DNA of 64,000 bases from Lactiplantibacillus dongliensis. Lineage in GTDB: Bacteria; Bacillota; Bacilli; Lactobacillales; Lactobacillaceae. Shown piece after piece: positions 1-8,304 of the stretch (within the stretch, counting starts at the first letter, position 1; each line of letters begins with the position of its first letter). Below the pieces are notes generated by a model that was not told the DNA's origin, did not search any database, and worked only from the letters and a program-made list of their open reading frames with translations. A program made the position numbers and the translations under genes. The stretch covers positions 17,754-81,753 of the forward strand of contig NZ_BJDK01000012.1 in the NCBI RefSeq assembly GCF_005405105.1, read 5' to 3'.

Positions 1-1
1 T

Positions 2-655
2 GGAGATAAGTATTGCTTGTTGCCGACTGCCCAAGATCATAAACGACTCTTAGACGATGATCAGGGACCTAACACTGGTGGGATGGGGGCATATTCACCA
101 GTGCCGCAAATCACCCCGGCGATTATTGCGACGACGATTAAAACGATTATTGAACCAACTTTGGCTGGTTTGCAAAGTGATGGTCTCAGTTTTGAAGGTG
201 TCATTTACGTTGGCGGTATTTTAACAGCGCAAGGGGTGCAAGTCATTGAATATAATTTGCGGTTAGGTGACCCAGAAACGCAGATCTTGTTACCGCAATT
301 ACAGAGTGACTTTTATCAATTAATCGTGGATCTGCTACAACATCGTGACCCCATCGCAACTTGGCAAACGCAAGCGACTTATTTAGGCATTGTATTGGCA
401 GCGCCCGGTTATCCTAATCATCCCGCTAAAGGTATCGCTGTTCCAACGCTGGCTGGTGCTGATTATGCTAGTGTCGCTGGTGAACCGGGGCACATGGTTA
501 GTGCCGGTGGGCGAGTTATGATGGTCACCGCGCACGCAGATTCGTTGGCGGCTGCTAAGACAGCCGCATATGCGAAACTAGCTCAATTGCCAACGGGCGA
601 CTTGGTTTATCGGACTGATATTGGTGCCAAAGGGTTAGTGGTAAAAAAAGCTTAA
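2..655 (+). CDS. purD: Phosphoribosylamine-glycine ligase (GARS), 3' part
   Basis: This is the C-terminal half of PurD, which joins phosphoribosylamine and glycine using ATP in step two of purine synthesis. The open frame runs in from the left edge, so the N-terminus is outside the window. The visible part begins [20 protein letters not shown] and continues with [13 protein letters not shown], the ATP-grasp segment typical of PurD. Further on [12 protein letters not shown] matches the metal-binding EYNxRxGDPET motif. The C-terminal beta-barrel domain ends in [11 protein letters not shown]. The gene is probably the last of a pur operon extending leftwards, because a new promoter and a T-box follow directly. 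Partial only because of the window edge; no frameshift is seen. Confidence 0.95.
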   Translation, partial: GDKYCLLPTAQDHKRLLDDDQGPNTGGMGAYSPVPQITPAIIATTIKTIIEPTLAGLQSDGLSFEGVIYVGGILTAQGVQVIEYNLRLGDPETQILLPQLQSDFYQLIVDLLQHRDPIATWQTQATYLGIVLAAPGYPNHPAKGIAVPTLAGADYASVAGEPGHMVSAGGRVMMVTAHADSLAAAKTAAYAKLAQLPTGDLVYRTDIGAKGLVVKKA

Positions 656-662
656 CGTTAGC

Positions 663-691
663 TTGACAATTATGAGAGAACGACTTATGAT
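663..691 (+). promoter_or_regulatory. Promoter of the T-box transcript
   Basis: TTGACA at 663-668 and TATGAT at 686-691 are separated by 17 bases. The position just downstream of purD and about 30 bases before the T-box stem I fits a dedicated sigma-A promoter. Confidence 0.65.
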
Positions 692-714
692 TTAACCATT
701 GAATTTAATCGTAT

Positions 715-981
715 TCTAATTTGCGTTGAAGAGAAGAGTAGTTAAGCACAGTTAGTCGTAGTGAGCCTGGGTCAGTGAAAACAGGTCTAATTGTCCTAAT
801 GAAGATGAGCTCTGAGCATCTTAGCCGGTTCACGCTGGCTGAGCGGTTGCAACCGTTAACTTGCGCGGTATCAACAGGTACCGTTGAGGTTACTAGTGTC
901 AGCTAGTAGCGAAGTAGGGTGGCAACGCGTTTAAAAAGCGTCCCTTTTAATCACATCGGTGATTAGAAGGGACGTTTTTTT
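715..981 (+). promoter_or_regulatory. T-box leader, probably methionine-responsive
   Basis: A T-box is a leader that binds uncharged tRNA and lets transcription pass a terminator. The conserved box AGGGTGGCAACGCG lies at 916-929. It is followed by a strong terminator hairpin (about 935-981) whose arms contain AAGCGTCCCTT and AAGGGACGTT, then seven T. Upstream, stem I can be traced: ACAGTTAG pairs with CTAATTGT, and the specifier loop has the AGTA side and the side GAAGATGAGCTC (801-812). Reading ATG at 805-807 as the specifier gives methionine, which fits the MetE-like gene downstream. GAT at 804-806 is the one-base-shifted alternative. The box has TGGC, which would prefer a tRNA with discriminator G, an oddity for tRNA-Met. 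Confidence 0.85.
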
Positions 982-1024
982 GCGATTAAAGACACTGACA
1001 AATTTTAGACGGAGGTTTTATTAA

Positions 1025-2179
1025 ATGACAACACAAACAGGATTTTCCAAACGAACGGTTTCACCATTTCGGTACGATGTCGTCGGCAGTTTCTTACGGC
1101 CACAAGCATTGAAGGTAGCGCGGGCGCAAGTTGCAGCTGGTACTTTGGATGCTGCTGGTCTAAAGGCCGTTGAAGATCGCGAAATCATCAAGCTTATTCA
1201 AGCACAGGAAGCGGCTGGTTTAAAAGCCGTGACGGATGGTGAATTTCGGCGTAGTTGGTGGCATCTAGACTTTTTCTGGGGGTTACAAGGGATTGCCAAG
1301 AAGCAATTAACCCAAGGCTACGTCTTCAATGCTGAAGAGACCCGAGCGGAATCAGCCACCGTCACTGGTAAAATCAGCGGGGAAAATCATCCCTTTGTGG
1401 CTCATTTTAAATTCGTAAAAGCCCACGTCAAGGCTGGCGTACAAGTCAAACAAACGCTGCCAGCGCCAGCCCAATGTCTAGCTGAATTACAACGGCCGGA
1501 AAATATCGCAGCGTTACGGCAGGTGTATGCAACTGATGCAGCCGCCGTTAAAGCACTAGCAGCGGCTTATCATCAAGTCCTCGAAGACTTATATGCGGCC
1601 GGGGCGCGGACCATTCAATTAGATGATTGCACTTGGGGCATGTTAGCTGGCAATCACACGAAGGGGGCGGAGACTGGTGCGGTCTCAGCGCGTAACGATG
1701 CGGTGTTAGATCAAAATAAGCAGTTGTATTTAACTGTCAATAATGAAGCCATCAAAGATTTACCGGCGGATTTAACGATCAACACCCATATTTGCCGGGG
1801 CAATTACCATTCCACTTGGGCCTCGGCTGGTGGCTATGATTCGGTGGCAGATCCCTTGTTTAACCGAGAAAACGTCAGTGCCTATTACTTAGAATATGAT
1901 AGTGACCGGGCTGGCGGTTTTGAACCTTTGAAGTTAGTCAGTGATGATAAGTTAGTGGTACTCGGTTTGATCACGTCCAAGTCAGGCGAATTAGAAGACC
2001 GGCAAACAATTATTGATCGGATCCATGAAGCCGCGAAGTACGTGCCATTAGATCGCCTCTGCTTAAGTACCCAGTGTGGCTTTGCGTCAACTGAAGAAGG
2101 CAATGTCTTAACGCCAGCTCAACAATGGGCTAAGATCGAACTGGTTAAATCAATTGCGACTGAAGTTTGGGGAGCTTAA
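1025..2179 (+). CDS. MetE-like cobalamin-independent methionine synthase family protein (short form)
   Basis: A 384-residue protein of the MetE C-terminal domain family (YxjG/YxjH type). It probably transfers a methyl group to homocysteine or a related thiol to make methionine. It is half the length of full MetE because the N-terminal folate-type domain is absent. The zinc-site motifs are visible: NTHICRGNYHS (His and Cys) near residue 250 and LSTQCGFAST (Cys) near residue 350, plus TIQLDDCTWG near residue 200. ATG follows GGAGG with good spacing. The methionine-type T-box directly upstream supports a role in methionine supply. The methyl donor cannot be read from sequence. A bidirectional terminator follows. 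Confidence 0.88.
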   Translation: MTTQTGFSKRTVSPFRYDVVGSFLRPQALKVARAQVAAGTLDAAGLKAVEDREIIKLIQAQEAAGLKAVTDGEFRRSWWHLDFFWGLQGIAKKQLTQGYVFNAEETRAESATVTGKISGENHPFVAHFKFVKAHVKAGVQVKQTLPAPAQCLAELQRPENIAALRQVYATDAAAVKALAAAYHQVLEDLYAAGARTIQLDDCTWGMLAGNHTKGAETGAVSARNDAVLDQNKQLYLTVNNEAIKDLPADLTINTHICRGNYHSTWASAGGYDSVADPLFNRENVSAYYLEYDSDRAGGFEPLKLVSDDKLVVLGLITSKSGELEDRQTIIDRIHEAAKYVPLDRLCLSTQCGFASTEEGNVLTPAQQWAKIELVKSIATEVWGA

Positions 2180-2194
2180 GGATAAGCAACTAAA

Positions 2195-2246
2195 AAGTGC
2201 GCCGCACAACATCCGTGAATTGGATGTTGCGCGACGCCTATTTTTG
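2195..2246. terminator. Bidirectional terminator between the metE-like and permease genes
   Basis: A hairpin whose arms contain CAACATCC and GGATGTTG, extended by GCGC pairs, has A-run and T-run flanks. It serves convergent genes ending at 2179 (+) and 2252 (-). Confidence 0.8.
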
Positions 2247-2251
2247 GTCTA

Positions 2252-3559
2252 TTAAGCGACAAAGGCAAAGTAAAGGATGAAGATGACCATCATGGCCCAC
2301 ATTAAGGCGTTAACTTCACGCCAGCGTCCTTTGACTGTCATGGTAATCGGATAGAAGATGAACCCGACTGCTAAGCCTTCCGAAATACTGTAAGTTAACA
2401 GCATCATAATCATGGTAAAGAAGGCTGGCACTGCGATTTCAAACTTCGTCCAGTCAATATATTGGACGTTTGATAACATCAAAATTCCCACAATGATTAA
2501 AGCTGAGGCCGTTACAGCGGAGGTAATCACCGTTAGAACTGGGGAGAAGAAAGCCGCGATGGCGAATAAAATAGCGGCCACGACGGATGATAACCCGGTC
2601 CGAGCGCCAACCGCGACGCCAGAAGTGGATTCAACGTAAGCAGTTGTGGGGGATGTCCCAAAGATTGCGCCGATGGTTGTTGCTAAAGCTCCACTGAATA
2701 AGGCTTTACCGACCCCTTTGACTTCACCGGTTTCATGATTGACCATCCCAGCTTCTGTTGCTACCCCGACCAAAGTACCCGAGGTATCGAACAAGCCGAT
2801 GATAAAGAAGGTTAAAATGACGATAATCATTTGAAATGAGTTAATGTCAGTTATGTGCGTTAGCGCTTGGCCGAAAATTGGTTGGACACTAGGCACGCCG
2901 CTAATAATCCCAGTTGGTAACGGAATGATTTGAAAAATCATACCAACGACGGCCGTAATAAACATGCCCCAGAAGATGCCCCCAGTAACGTTGGCGGTTA
3001 CTAAGATGACACCGATGATAATCCCAAAGATGGCTAATAAAACAGTGGGACTGTGCAAATTACCTAAGGCGACGGCATTGGACTTGTTGGCGACGATAAT
3101 CCCAGAGGTTTGTAACCCAGAAAAGGCAATGAAGAGACCGATCCCAGCGGAAACGGCGTATTTTAAAGCACTGGGAATTAAGTTAATTAACTTATCACGT
3201 AGCTTGGATAAGGTTAATAAAATAAATAATAACCCGGCGACAAAGACGCCAGCCAGCGCCGTTTGCCATGGAATATGCCACTCTTGGACGACTGTATAGG
3301 TGAAGAAGGCATTCAAGCCCATCCCGGGGGCTAAGGCAACTGGAAAGTTAGCGATTAATCCCATCAACAGACAGCCGACAATGGCTGCTAAGACAGTGGC
3401 GGTGAAGACCGCCCGTTTATCCATCCCGGCACTACCCAATAGTTCGGGATTAACGGCTAAAATATATGACATCGCTAAGAAGGTTGTTAACCCGCCCACG
3501 AGTTCAGCCCGGATAGATGTCCGGCGCTGCTTTAACTGAAATAAATGCTCAATAATAAT
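2252..3559 (-). CDS. AzgA-type guanine/hypoxanthine permease (NCS2 family)
   Basis: A polytopic membrane carrier for purine bases of the PbuG/PbuO (AzgA) branch. Recognisable features are GGLTTFLAMSYILAVNPELL in the first membrane segment, GLNAFFTYTVV, and GTSPTTAYVESTSGVAVGARTG, the AzgA signature, near residue 310. About 12 membrane segments are visible. The start is uncertain. The first standard start is GTG at 3499, but the frame stays open upstream and encodes EHLFQLKQRRTSIRAEL, which belongs to the family N-terminus. In that stretch there is no ATG, GTG or TTG, only three ATT codons at 3551-3559 behind GGGAG. I give the first ATT; if GTG is used the protein has 415 residues. The gene lies downstream of a second purine permease on the same strand. 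Confidence 0.85.
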   Translation of the reverse strand: MIIEHLFQLKQRRTSIRAELVGGLTTFLAMSYILAVNPELLGSAGMDKRAVFTATVLAAIVGCLLMGLIANFPVALAPGMGLNAFFTYTVVQEWHIPWQTALAGVFVAGLLFILLTLSKLRDKLINLIPSALKYAVSAGIGLFIAFSGLQTSGIIVANKSNAVALGNLHSPTVLLAIFGIIIGVILVTANVTGGIFWGMFITAVVGMIFQIIPLPTGIISGVPSVQPIFGQALTHITDINSFQMIIVILTFFIIGLFDTSGTLVGVATEAGMVNHETGEVKGVGKALFSGALATTIGAIFGTSPTTAYVESTSGVAVGARTGLSSVVAAILFAIAAFFSPVLTVITSAVTASALIIVGILMLSNVQYIDWTKFEIAVPAFFTMIMMLLTYSISEGLAVGFIFYPITMTVKGRWREVNALMWAMMVIFILYFAFVA

Positions 3560-3667
3560 GTCCCGCTCCCAACATAATGAAAAGTTAACAATTCAACAAT
3601 TATTCAGTATAACATACTGGTTTTTGCGGTGGGGACTTTTTTAATTGCCTACAATTAAATACTCATC

Positions 3668-3714
3668 AAAAAAGCCAGTCTGGCAGCGTTAGTGCGACCA
3701 GACTGGTGATTTTT
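3668..3714 (-). terminator. Terminator of the riboswitch-controlled permease gene
   Basis: Inverted arms CCAGTCTGG and CCAGACTGG followed, on the minus strand, by a T-run. It separates the two permease genes, so they are probably separate transcripts. Confidence 0.8.
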
Positions 3715-3727
3715 AGTCATAATTAAT

Positions 3728-5065
3728 TTAATGTTCCGTTTCGTTTAATCCGATTGATTCGTCGTCGACGGTCTTCTCAACCGTATGGCGATTAAAGAGT
3801 AAGTTTAAGAGAACTGCGGCCAAACTCCCAACGACGACCCCATTGCTGAGCATAATCTGTAAGGCGCCAGGTAAGAATTGGAAGATGTTGGTTTGGACTG
3901 TAACACCTAAGCCTAAACCGATGGAAACGGCGGAGACTAACAAATTATTGTTGTTGCGGAAGTCGACTTGGGCGAGCATCCGAATTCCTTGAATTCCCAC
4001 AATCCCAAACATCACGACCATGGCGCCACCTAAAACGGGGTCGGGAATAACGGTCGCTAGGGCGCCAATCTTAGGGAGTAAGCCCAAGACGATTAAAAAG
4101 GCGGCTGAAAAGTAAATCGGTTTACGGGTTTTAACGCCGGATAATTGTAAGACCCCGACATTTTCGGAGAAGGTTGAGTAAGGAAAGGTGTTAAACAAAC
4201 CGCCTAAGATAACGGCAATTCCTTCTGACCGATAGCCGCGCTTTAAGTCCTCACTTTCGATTTTACGGCCGGTGATATCGCCTAGTGCAAAGAAGACCCC
4301 GGTTGATTCCACCATCGTAGTGAGTGAGACTAAAATCATGGTCAAAATTGACGACCATTCAAATTTTGGCGTGCCAAAGTAAAAGAGGGTCGGTAAGTGG
4401 AACCAGCTAGCCGCTGCGACTGGTGCTAAGGAAACCATGCCAAAGGCGCCGGCTAATAATGTTCCGGCCAGAATACCGATTAAGATGGCCACCGACTTCA
4501 TAAAGCCTTTAGCAAAGACATTAATTAATAAAATAATGGCAATAGTTAAAAAGCCGATGCCTAACGCTGGTAAACTACCAAAGTTCTTGGCACTAGCATT
4601 GCCACCGCCTAGATTCTCGAAGGCAACGGGAATAAGTGTGAAGCCGATAATCGTAATCAGTGACCCAGTGACAACGGGTGGAAAGAGGCTTTTGATCTTG
4701 GAGAAAAGGCCAGCGATTAAAAAGATAAAGATGCCGGCGCCAATAATTGAACCGTACATGGTACCTAGTCCATAGGTTTTACCGATTTGAATCAGTGGAT
4801 TAACGGCCTGGACGGCACAGCCCAGCACGACTGGCAATCCAATCCCGGTCATCGGGGTGCGCTTTAATTGTAAGAATGTGGCAATCCCACACATGAAAAT
4901 ATCGATTGAAACTAAGTAAGTCATTTGTTGCTGACTAAAATGCAAAGCCGCCCCAATTAATAACGGCACCAAGACATCGCCAGAATACATGGCTAATAAG
5001 TGCTGAAAACCTAAAATCGCCGCTTTGACGTTGGAGATTCTTGGTGTACCAGTTGCTTCCTTCAA
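3728..5065 (-). CDS. pbuX: Xanthine/uracil-type permease (NCS2 family), probably xanthine
   Basis: An NCS2 nucleobase:cation symporter of about 445 residues in the cell membrane. Family features seen are QHLLAMYSGDVLVPLLIGAAL in the first membrane segments, PMTGIGLPVVLGCAVQAVNPL, VESTGVFFALGDITGR (the conserved glutamate helix) near residue 245, and FPYSTFSENVGVLQLSGVKTR (QH/NxG-type motif) near residue 300. I chose TTG at 5065, giving MKEATGTPRI, because AGGAGG sits nine bases before it; the longer frame from 5083 runs through the ribosome binding site. A guanine riboswitch and terminator lie in the leader, so the gene should be switched off when guanine or hypoxanthine is plentiful. Xanthine is the likely substrate by family resemblance, not proven. 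Confidence 0.88.
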   Translation of the reverse strand: MKEATGTPRISNVKAAILGFQHLLAMYSGDVLVPLLIGAALHFSQQQMTYLVSIDIFMCGIATFLQLKRTPMTGIGLPVVLGCAVQAVNPLIQIGKTYGLGTMYGSIIGAGIFIFLIAGLFSKIKSLFPPVVTGSLITIIGFTLIPVAFENLGGGNASAKNFGSLPALGIGFLTIAIILLINVFAKGFMKSVAILIGILAGTLLAGAFGMVSLAPVAAASWFHLPTLFYFGTPKFEWSSILTMILVSLTTMVESTGVFFALGDITGRKIESEDLKRGYRSEGIAVILGGLFNTFPYSTFSENVGVLQLSGVKTRKPIYFSAAFLIVLGLLPKIGALATVIPDPVLGGAMVVMFGIVGIQGIRMLAQVDFRNNNNLLVSAVSIGLGLGVTVQTNIFQFLPGALQIMLSNGVVVGSLAAVLLNLLFNRHTVEKTVDDESIGLNETEH

Positions 5066-5100
5066 AAAAATCGTCCTCCTCAATTCTGCGAATATGCCTG

Positions 5101-5136
5101 AAAAAAAGAGACCACCCCGGCAAACGGGATGGTCTC
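5101..5136 (-). terminator. Expression-platform terminator of the guanine riboswitch
   Basis: On the minus strand, arms GAGACCATCCCG and CGGGGTGGTCTC are followed by T7. It lies between the aptamer and the permease start, as expected for transcription-attenuating purine riboswitches. Confidence 0.85.
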
Positions 5137-5140
5137 GTCT

Positions 5141-5207
5141 GCTTATAGTCCAGCGTTTACGGCGCTGGGTAGAAACTCGTCATCCATATCATGACATTAT
5201 ATAGGCA
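5141..5207 (-). promoter_or_regulatory. Guanine-class purine riboswitch aptamer
   Basis: Read on the minus strand the segment shows P1, then P2 (GTCAT/ATGAC) with loop GATATGG, junction TTTCTACC, and P3 (CCAGCG/CGCTGG) with loop CCGTAAA. It ends GGACTATA. The C in GACTAT is the specificity base for guanine/hypoxanthine, where adenine riboswitches have U. This is nearly the B. subtilis xpt layout. It lies about 75-140 bases upstream of the chosen permease start and is followed by its terminator. Confidence 0.92.
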
Positions 5208-5230
5208 ATTACTCGTATTTGAATGGGATA

Positions 5231-5259
5231 ATTCTAACATAGATGAAAACCGAATACAA
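5231..5259 (-). promoter_or_regulatory. Promoter of the guanine riboswitch transcript
   Basis: On the minus strand TTGTAT (5254-5259) and TAGAAT (5231-5236) are 17 bases apart. The start site would fall about 15-20 bases before the aptamer. Confidence 0.55.
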
Positions 5260-5323
5260 TTAGAACCGGACAAAACAATGTTCGTGAAAATAGCAATCTT
5301 AGTTAAATTAGCAATGTAAACGT

Positions 5324-6913
5324 TCACTTTTGCAGCTGTTGATTATGCCATAACAAAACGGCCATTTCGAGTGTCTGAGTTTGTTCAGGGTCGTCTAAGT
5401 TGAGTGTGAGCATTTTTTCGATCTTTTTCAGCCGGTAAATCACGGTGTTACGGTGAATGGCCAGATGACCAGCAACTTCCGCAATATTTTGATGGTAATA
5501 GAAATAGCCATACAGCGTGTTGAGCAAGTTCAACTGTTCATTGGCACTGACGCCGCCGACTAGCCCACCTAGAACCCGTTCAACAAAGGACTTAGCTTCA
5601 TTATCCGGAATCAGCGAAATTAATTCTTTGACGTATTTTGGCCGGTAGATCGTGACCGCATGTGGACTATTCTTACTGAGGGCTAACGCTTCGGCCGCTT
5701 CGTTATAAATGGTGGCGAGTTCGGTCAACGGTAAGGTTGAATAGCTATAACCGGCAATTAAACGGGCCTGTTTATCGAGTTTGGGCTGAATAAAGTTGAC
5801 GAGTGCGGTTAAGAAATCCTGAGCGTTTTGGTCGTCATTGATTAATAAGACGAGTTGCTGTTTTAATGAAAAGGCGATGACCGAGGCTTGGAATTCCTTA
5901 ATAAACCACAGGGTCAGTTGTTGCACCTGTTCAAGTAGGTGGTTACTGAGCAAGGGTTGATGATGAGTGGTCACTAAAATGGTGGCACAGTGGAACTTAG
6001 TCGTGGGCTCAGTGCCGCGGGCTTTTAAGGTCTTGTTGACTAATTCGTTAGAAATGCCACCGTCCATGACATTTAAGTAGAAGCCACTTTGATTACGGAA
6101 GGCTGATTCATTCAGCATATCGACCCGACTGTTGACGAAGCTGAGCGTGTTGATCACGACTTGTGCCAACATTTGATCAGTCGAGTTCTTCGGATCCAAA
6201 TTCAAAACGCCCACAAAGGCCTTATTTTCTTTATAAGCTGAAAATAGGGGAATAATCGTGAGCTGGGTCTGATTGTAGGTTACTGTAATCCGGGTATGTA
6301 GATTGAAATAGTCAATCTGAGTCTGATTGCGTAAGAAGTCTGTCAAGCTGGCCCGAGTCATTGGCAAGTTTTGGGCGGCACTGACGACGCGAAAATGGCT
6401 ATCCATCAGGAAAAGCGGATGACCAATCAATTCAGTACATTTATTTAAAACCGTCGTGTGTGACGGATCCTTTAAAAGCAAGTCAGCCAAAGTCTGGTTC
6501 ACTTGCACGATCCGACTGAGTTCGTCGGTCTGTGATTTTAAAATGATTGTCAGCATGTTACGCATCGTTTCTGAAATTAATTCATCGGCGGGGGTCACAA
6601 TAATCGGAAAGTCGAGTTCATCGGCCAATGCCAACACATCACTGGAAACGTGATCGATATAACGTTGATCTTTAACGCCGAGACCGGCACAATTAGCTTG
6701 GTGCATCGCTTTGATGAGCGCTTTAGGGTCAGTGGTCGCATTGCTGAAGGGAAAGCCATTCGTAATTAAAAATTGATGGGCTTTTAAAAAGTCGGCGATA
6801 TCGGGTGATTCAATCATCCCAATATTATTGATTTCTCGATTGAGACCGCGTTCACCTGCAATTACCCGCATGTGCTGCAGTGTCGGTGTTTGTAATAATG
6901 TTTGTAAACGCAT
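5324..6913 (-). CDS. PucR-family transcriptional regulator
   Basis: A 529-residue regulator of the PucR (purine catabolism regulator) family. The N-terminal PucR-like domain covers about residues 1-125 (LQTLLQTPTLQHMRVIAGE, then DFLKAHQFLITNGFPFS). The C-terminus carries the helix-turn-helix domain with IAEVAGHLAIHRNTVIYRLKKIE, about 40 residues before the end. I chose ATG at 6913 (MRLQTLLQT) because AGGGGG lies seven bases upstream; the longer frame adds eleven unlikely residues. It lies upstream of two purine permeases on the same strand, so it may control purine uptake, which is inference from context. No catabolic enzymes are in this window. The effector is unknown. Confidence 0.85.
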   Translation of the reverse strand: MRLQTLLQTPTLQHMRVIAGERGLNREINNIGMIESPDIADFLKAHQFLITNGFPFSNATTDPKALIKAMHQANCAGLGVKDQRYIDHVSSDVLALADELDFPIIVTPADELISETMRNMLTIILKSQTDELSRIVQVNQTLADLLLKDPSHTTVLNKCTELIGHPLFLMDSHFRVVSAAQNLPMTRASLTDFLRNQTQIDYFNLHTRITVTYNQTQLTIIPLFSAYKENKAFVGVLNLDPKNSTDQMLAQVVINTLSFVNSRVDMLNESAFRNQSGFYLNVMDGGISNELVNKTLKARGTEPTTKFHCATILVTTHHQPLLSNHLLEQVQQLTLWFIKEFQASVIAFSLKQQLVLLINDDQNAQDFLTALVNFIQPKLDKQARLIAGYSYSTLPLTELATIYNEAAEALALSKNSPHAVTIYRPKYVKELISLIPDNEAKSFVERVLGGLVGGVSANEQLNLLNTLYGYFYYHQNIAEVAGHLAIHRNTVIYRLKKIEKMLTLNLDDPEQTQTLEMAVLLWHNQQLQK

Positions 6914-7040
6914 GGCATGTCCCCCTAATATTTGGTTATCTTTCACAAGTAGTATACCGATAATTTGGCAGTTTGACTATAAATAAATGAAAAATAGATT
7001 AAAATAAAATGAAATGATTTGTTTTTTGAGATAAAAATCT

Positions 7041-7206
7041 AGTTGGTGGTTAAGGTGCCACTCTGGTTGGCCCAGAATTTGCTGGAACGTGGTGGCCACG
7101 TTTTTGAGCCATAGGGCGGTCTCAAAAGCCGGGCTTTCGCTAAGTCGGAAAAGCACCGACTAAGTGAAACGACACCACTGAGCCAATTCTGAGCCGCCCG
7201 GCGTTC
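7041..7206 (+). repeat. Structured intergenic repeat, single A-type half
   Basis: One half-unit of the repeat family described under 7820-8221. Order: CCACTCTGGTTGG, outer stem (CCAGAATT...AATTCTG), GCTGGAACGTGGTGG, an arm TTTTGAG/CTCAAAA around CCATAGGGCGGT, an arm CTAAGTCGG/CCGACTAAG, then CGACACCACTGAGCC. It fills the gap between the PucR gene and the acetyltransferase. The open frames inside are by-products of the repeat. Confidence 0.85.
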
Positions 7207-7287
7207 GCTAGCAGTTAAAAATGGAGCTGGTATCAGGTATACTAATGGATACATATAGTTGTCGTTAATTGATAGAGGTAAATTAAA

Positions 7288-7746
7288 ATGATTATTCGAA
7301 AGTATATACTGGCTGATTTTTCAGCCATTCGAACTTTATTTAAACAAACGATACGAATTTCGAATGCGCGCGATTATTCGGCTGAACAATTAGCGGCTTG
7401 GATTGGGAATGATGATAAGGCCACGTTGACAGCCTGGCAACAATCGTTATTGGCGCATGTGACGCTTGTGGCTATTCAAGATGAGCAGCTTGTGGGTTTC
7501 ACAGATATGAGTGACGCTGGCTATTTGGATCGGTTATATGTTCGGCCAGCTTATCAACATCAAGGGGTGGCAACGGCGTTAGTCGATGGGTTGATTGCGG
7601 CCGTGTCGGTTAAAACGTATACGACGGCAGCGTCGATTACAGCGCGGCCATTTTTTGAACGCCAAAATTTTCGCGTTATGCATGCGCAGCAAGTTGAACG
7701 GGATGGTTGTCAACTGACTAATTATTTGATGGTGCGGGGCGTTTAA
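7288..7746 (+). CDS. GNAT-family N-acetyltransferase
   Basis: A 152-residue cytosolic acetyltransferase. The acetyl-CoA binding motif is seen as LDRLYVRPAYQHQGVATALVDGL around residues 91-113, with the R/Q-x-x-G-x-G/A loop as QHQGVA. The C-terminal strand has AARPFFE-like sequence (ITARPFFERQNFRVMHAQ) typical of the family. ATG follows GAGGTAAATTAAA. It stands alone between repeat-rich gaps. The substrate cannot be told; similar proteins act on small amines or peptides. Confidence 0.85.
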   Translation: MIIRKYILADFSAIRTLFKQTIRISNARDYSAEQLAAWIGNDDKATLTAWQQSLLAHVTLVAIQDEQLVGFTDMSDAGYLDRLYVRPAYQHQGVATALVDGLIAAVSVKTYTTAASITARPFFERQNFRVMHAQQVERDGCQLTNYLMVRGV

Positions 7747-7819
7747 CTGGGCATTGTTAGTATTATACCGTTAGTATTGCTTAGTCTTTGTTATCGCCAC
7801 AAAAAATATTAGTTAGCTA

Positions 7820-8221
7820 CGCTTGGTGCTAGTTAAAATTGCCGCCTGCCGGTTGGCTCCTAAAATGCTGGAACGCCATGGGTCATTTTGAACCCAAGCC
7901 CGGTCTTCAAAACTGACCTTGGCCTAAGTCCGAGTAAACCACTCGCACTAAGGCCAACGACACGGCTGAGCATTTTAGGAACCAACGGCTCGGCTAAATG
8001 AGTGGACTAAGAATAATCAATCGTTAATTTTTCAATTCCCGGTAACTAACGACGGGCGGGCCAGAATTGGCTCAGTGGTGTCGTTTATCTTAGTCGGTGA
8101 TTTTCCGACTTAGATAAAGCCCGGCTTTCGAGACCGCTCTATGGCTCGAAAACGCGGCCGCCACGTTCCAGCCGATTCTGGCCCAACCAGAGTGGCAATT
8201 TAAACCAAATAACACCAAGCG
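7820..8221. mobile_element. MITE-like composite element, copy I, complete, 402 bp
   Basis: The left end is CGCTTGGTGCTAG and the right end is its near inverse (AACACCAAGCG). The perfect 11-bp direct repeat TTAGTTAGCTA flanks it at 7809-7819 and 8222-8232, which looks like a target duplication. Inside are two inverted halves. The B-type half (7841-7990) has outer stem CTCCTAAAATGCT/AGCATTTTAGGA and arms TTTTGAA/TTCAAAA and TTGGCCTAAGTCCGAGT/ACTCGCACTAAGGCCAA. The A-type half (8050-8200, reversed) has outer stem GGGCCAGAATTGGCT/AGCCGATTCTGGCCC. A conserved spacer with CAATCGTTAATTTTTCAAT joins them. No transposase or plausible ORF is present. Confidence 0.8.
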
Positions 8222-8304
8222 TTAGTTAGCTATATAGGTTAACTAAGTGTGAGGTATTGTGGCTATTAGTCATAAGTGACGGTTGGGTTAAAATAAATCG
8301 GTTA

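Noticed and set aside
2412..3539. Plus-strand frames inside the permease genes (2412-2639, 2964-3299, 3300-3539, 4437-4775)
   Set aside because: They are antisense shadows of hydrophobic coding sequence with no start signals.
7039..7254. Similar peptides (KTWPPRS-like) in frames at 7039-7254 and 50883-51158
   Set aside because: The likeness comes from the DNA repeat, the frames have no binding sites, and stems change without codon logic.
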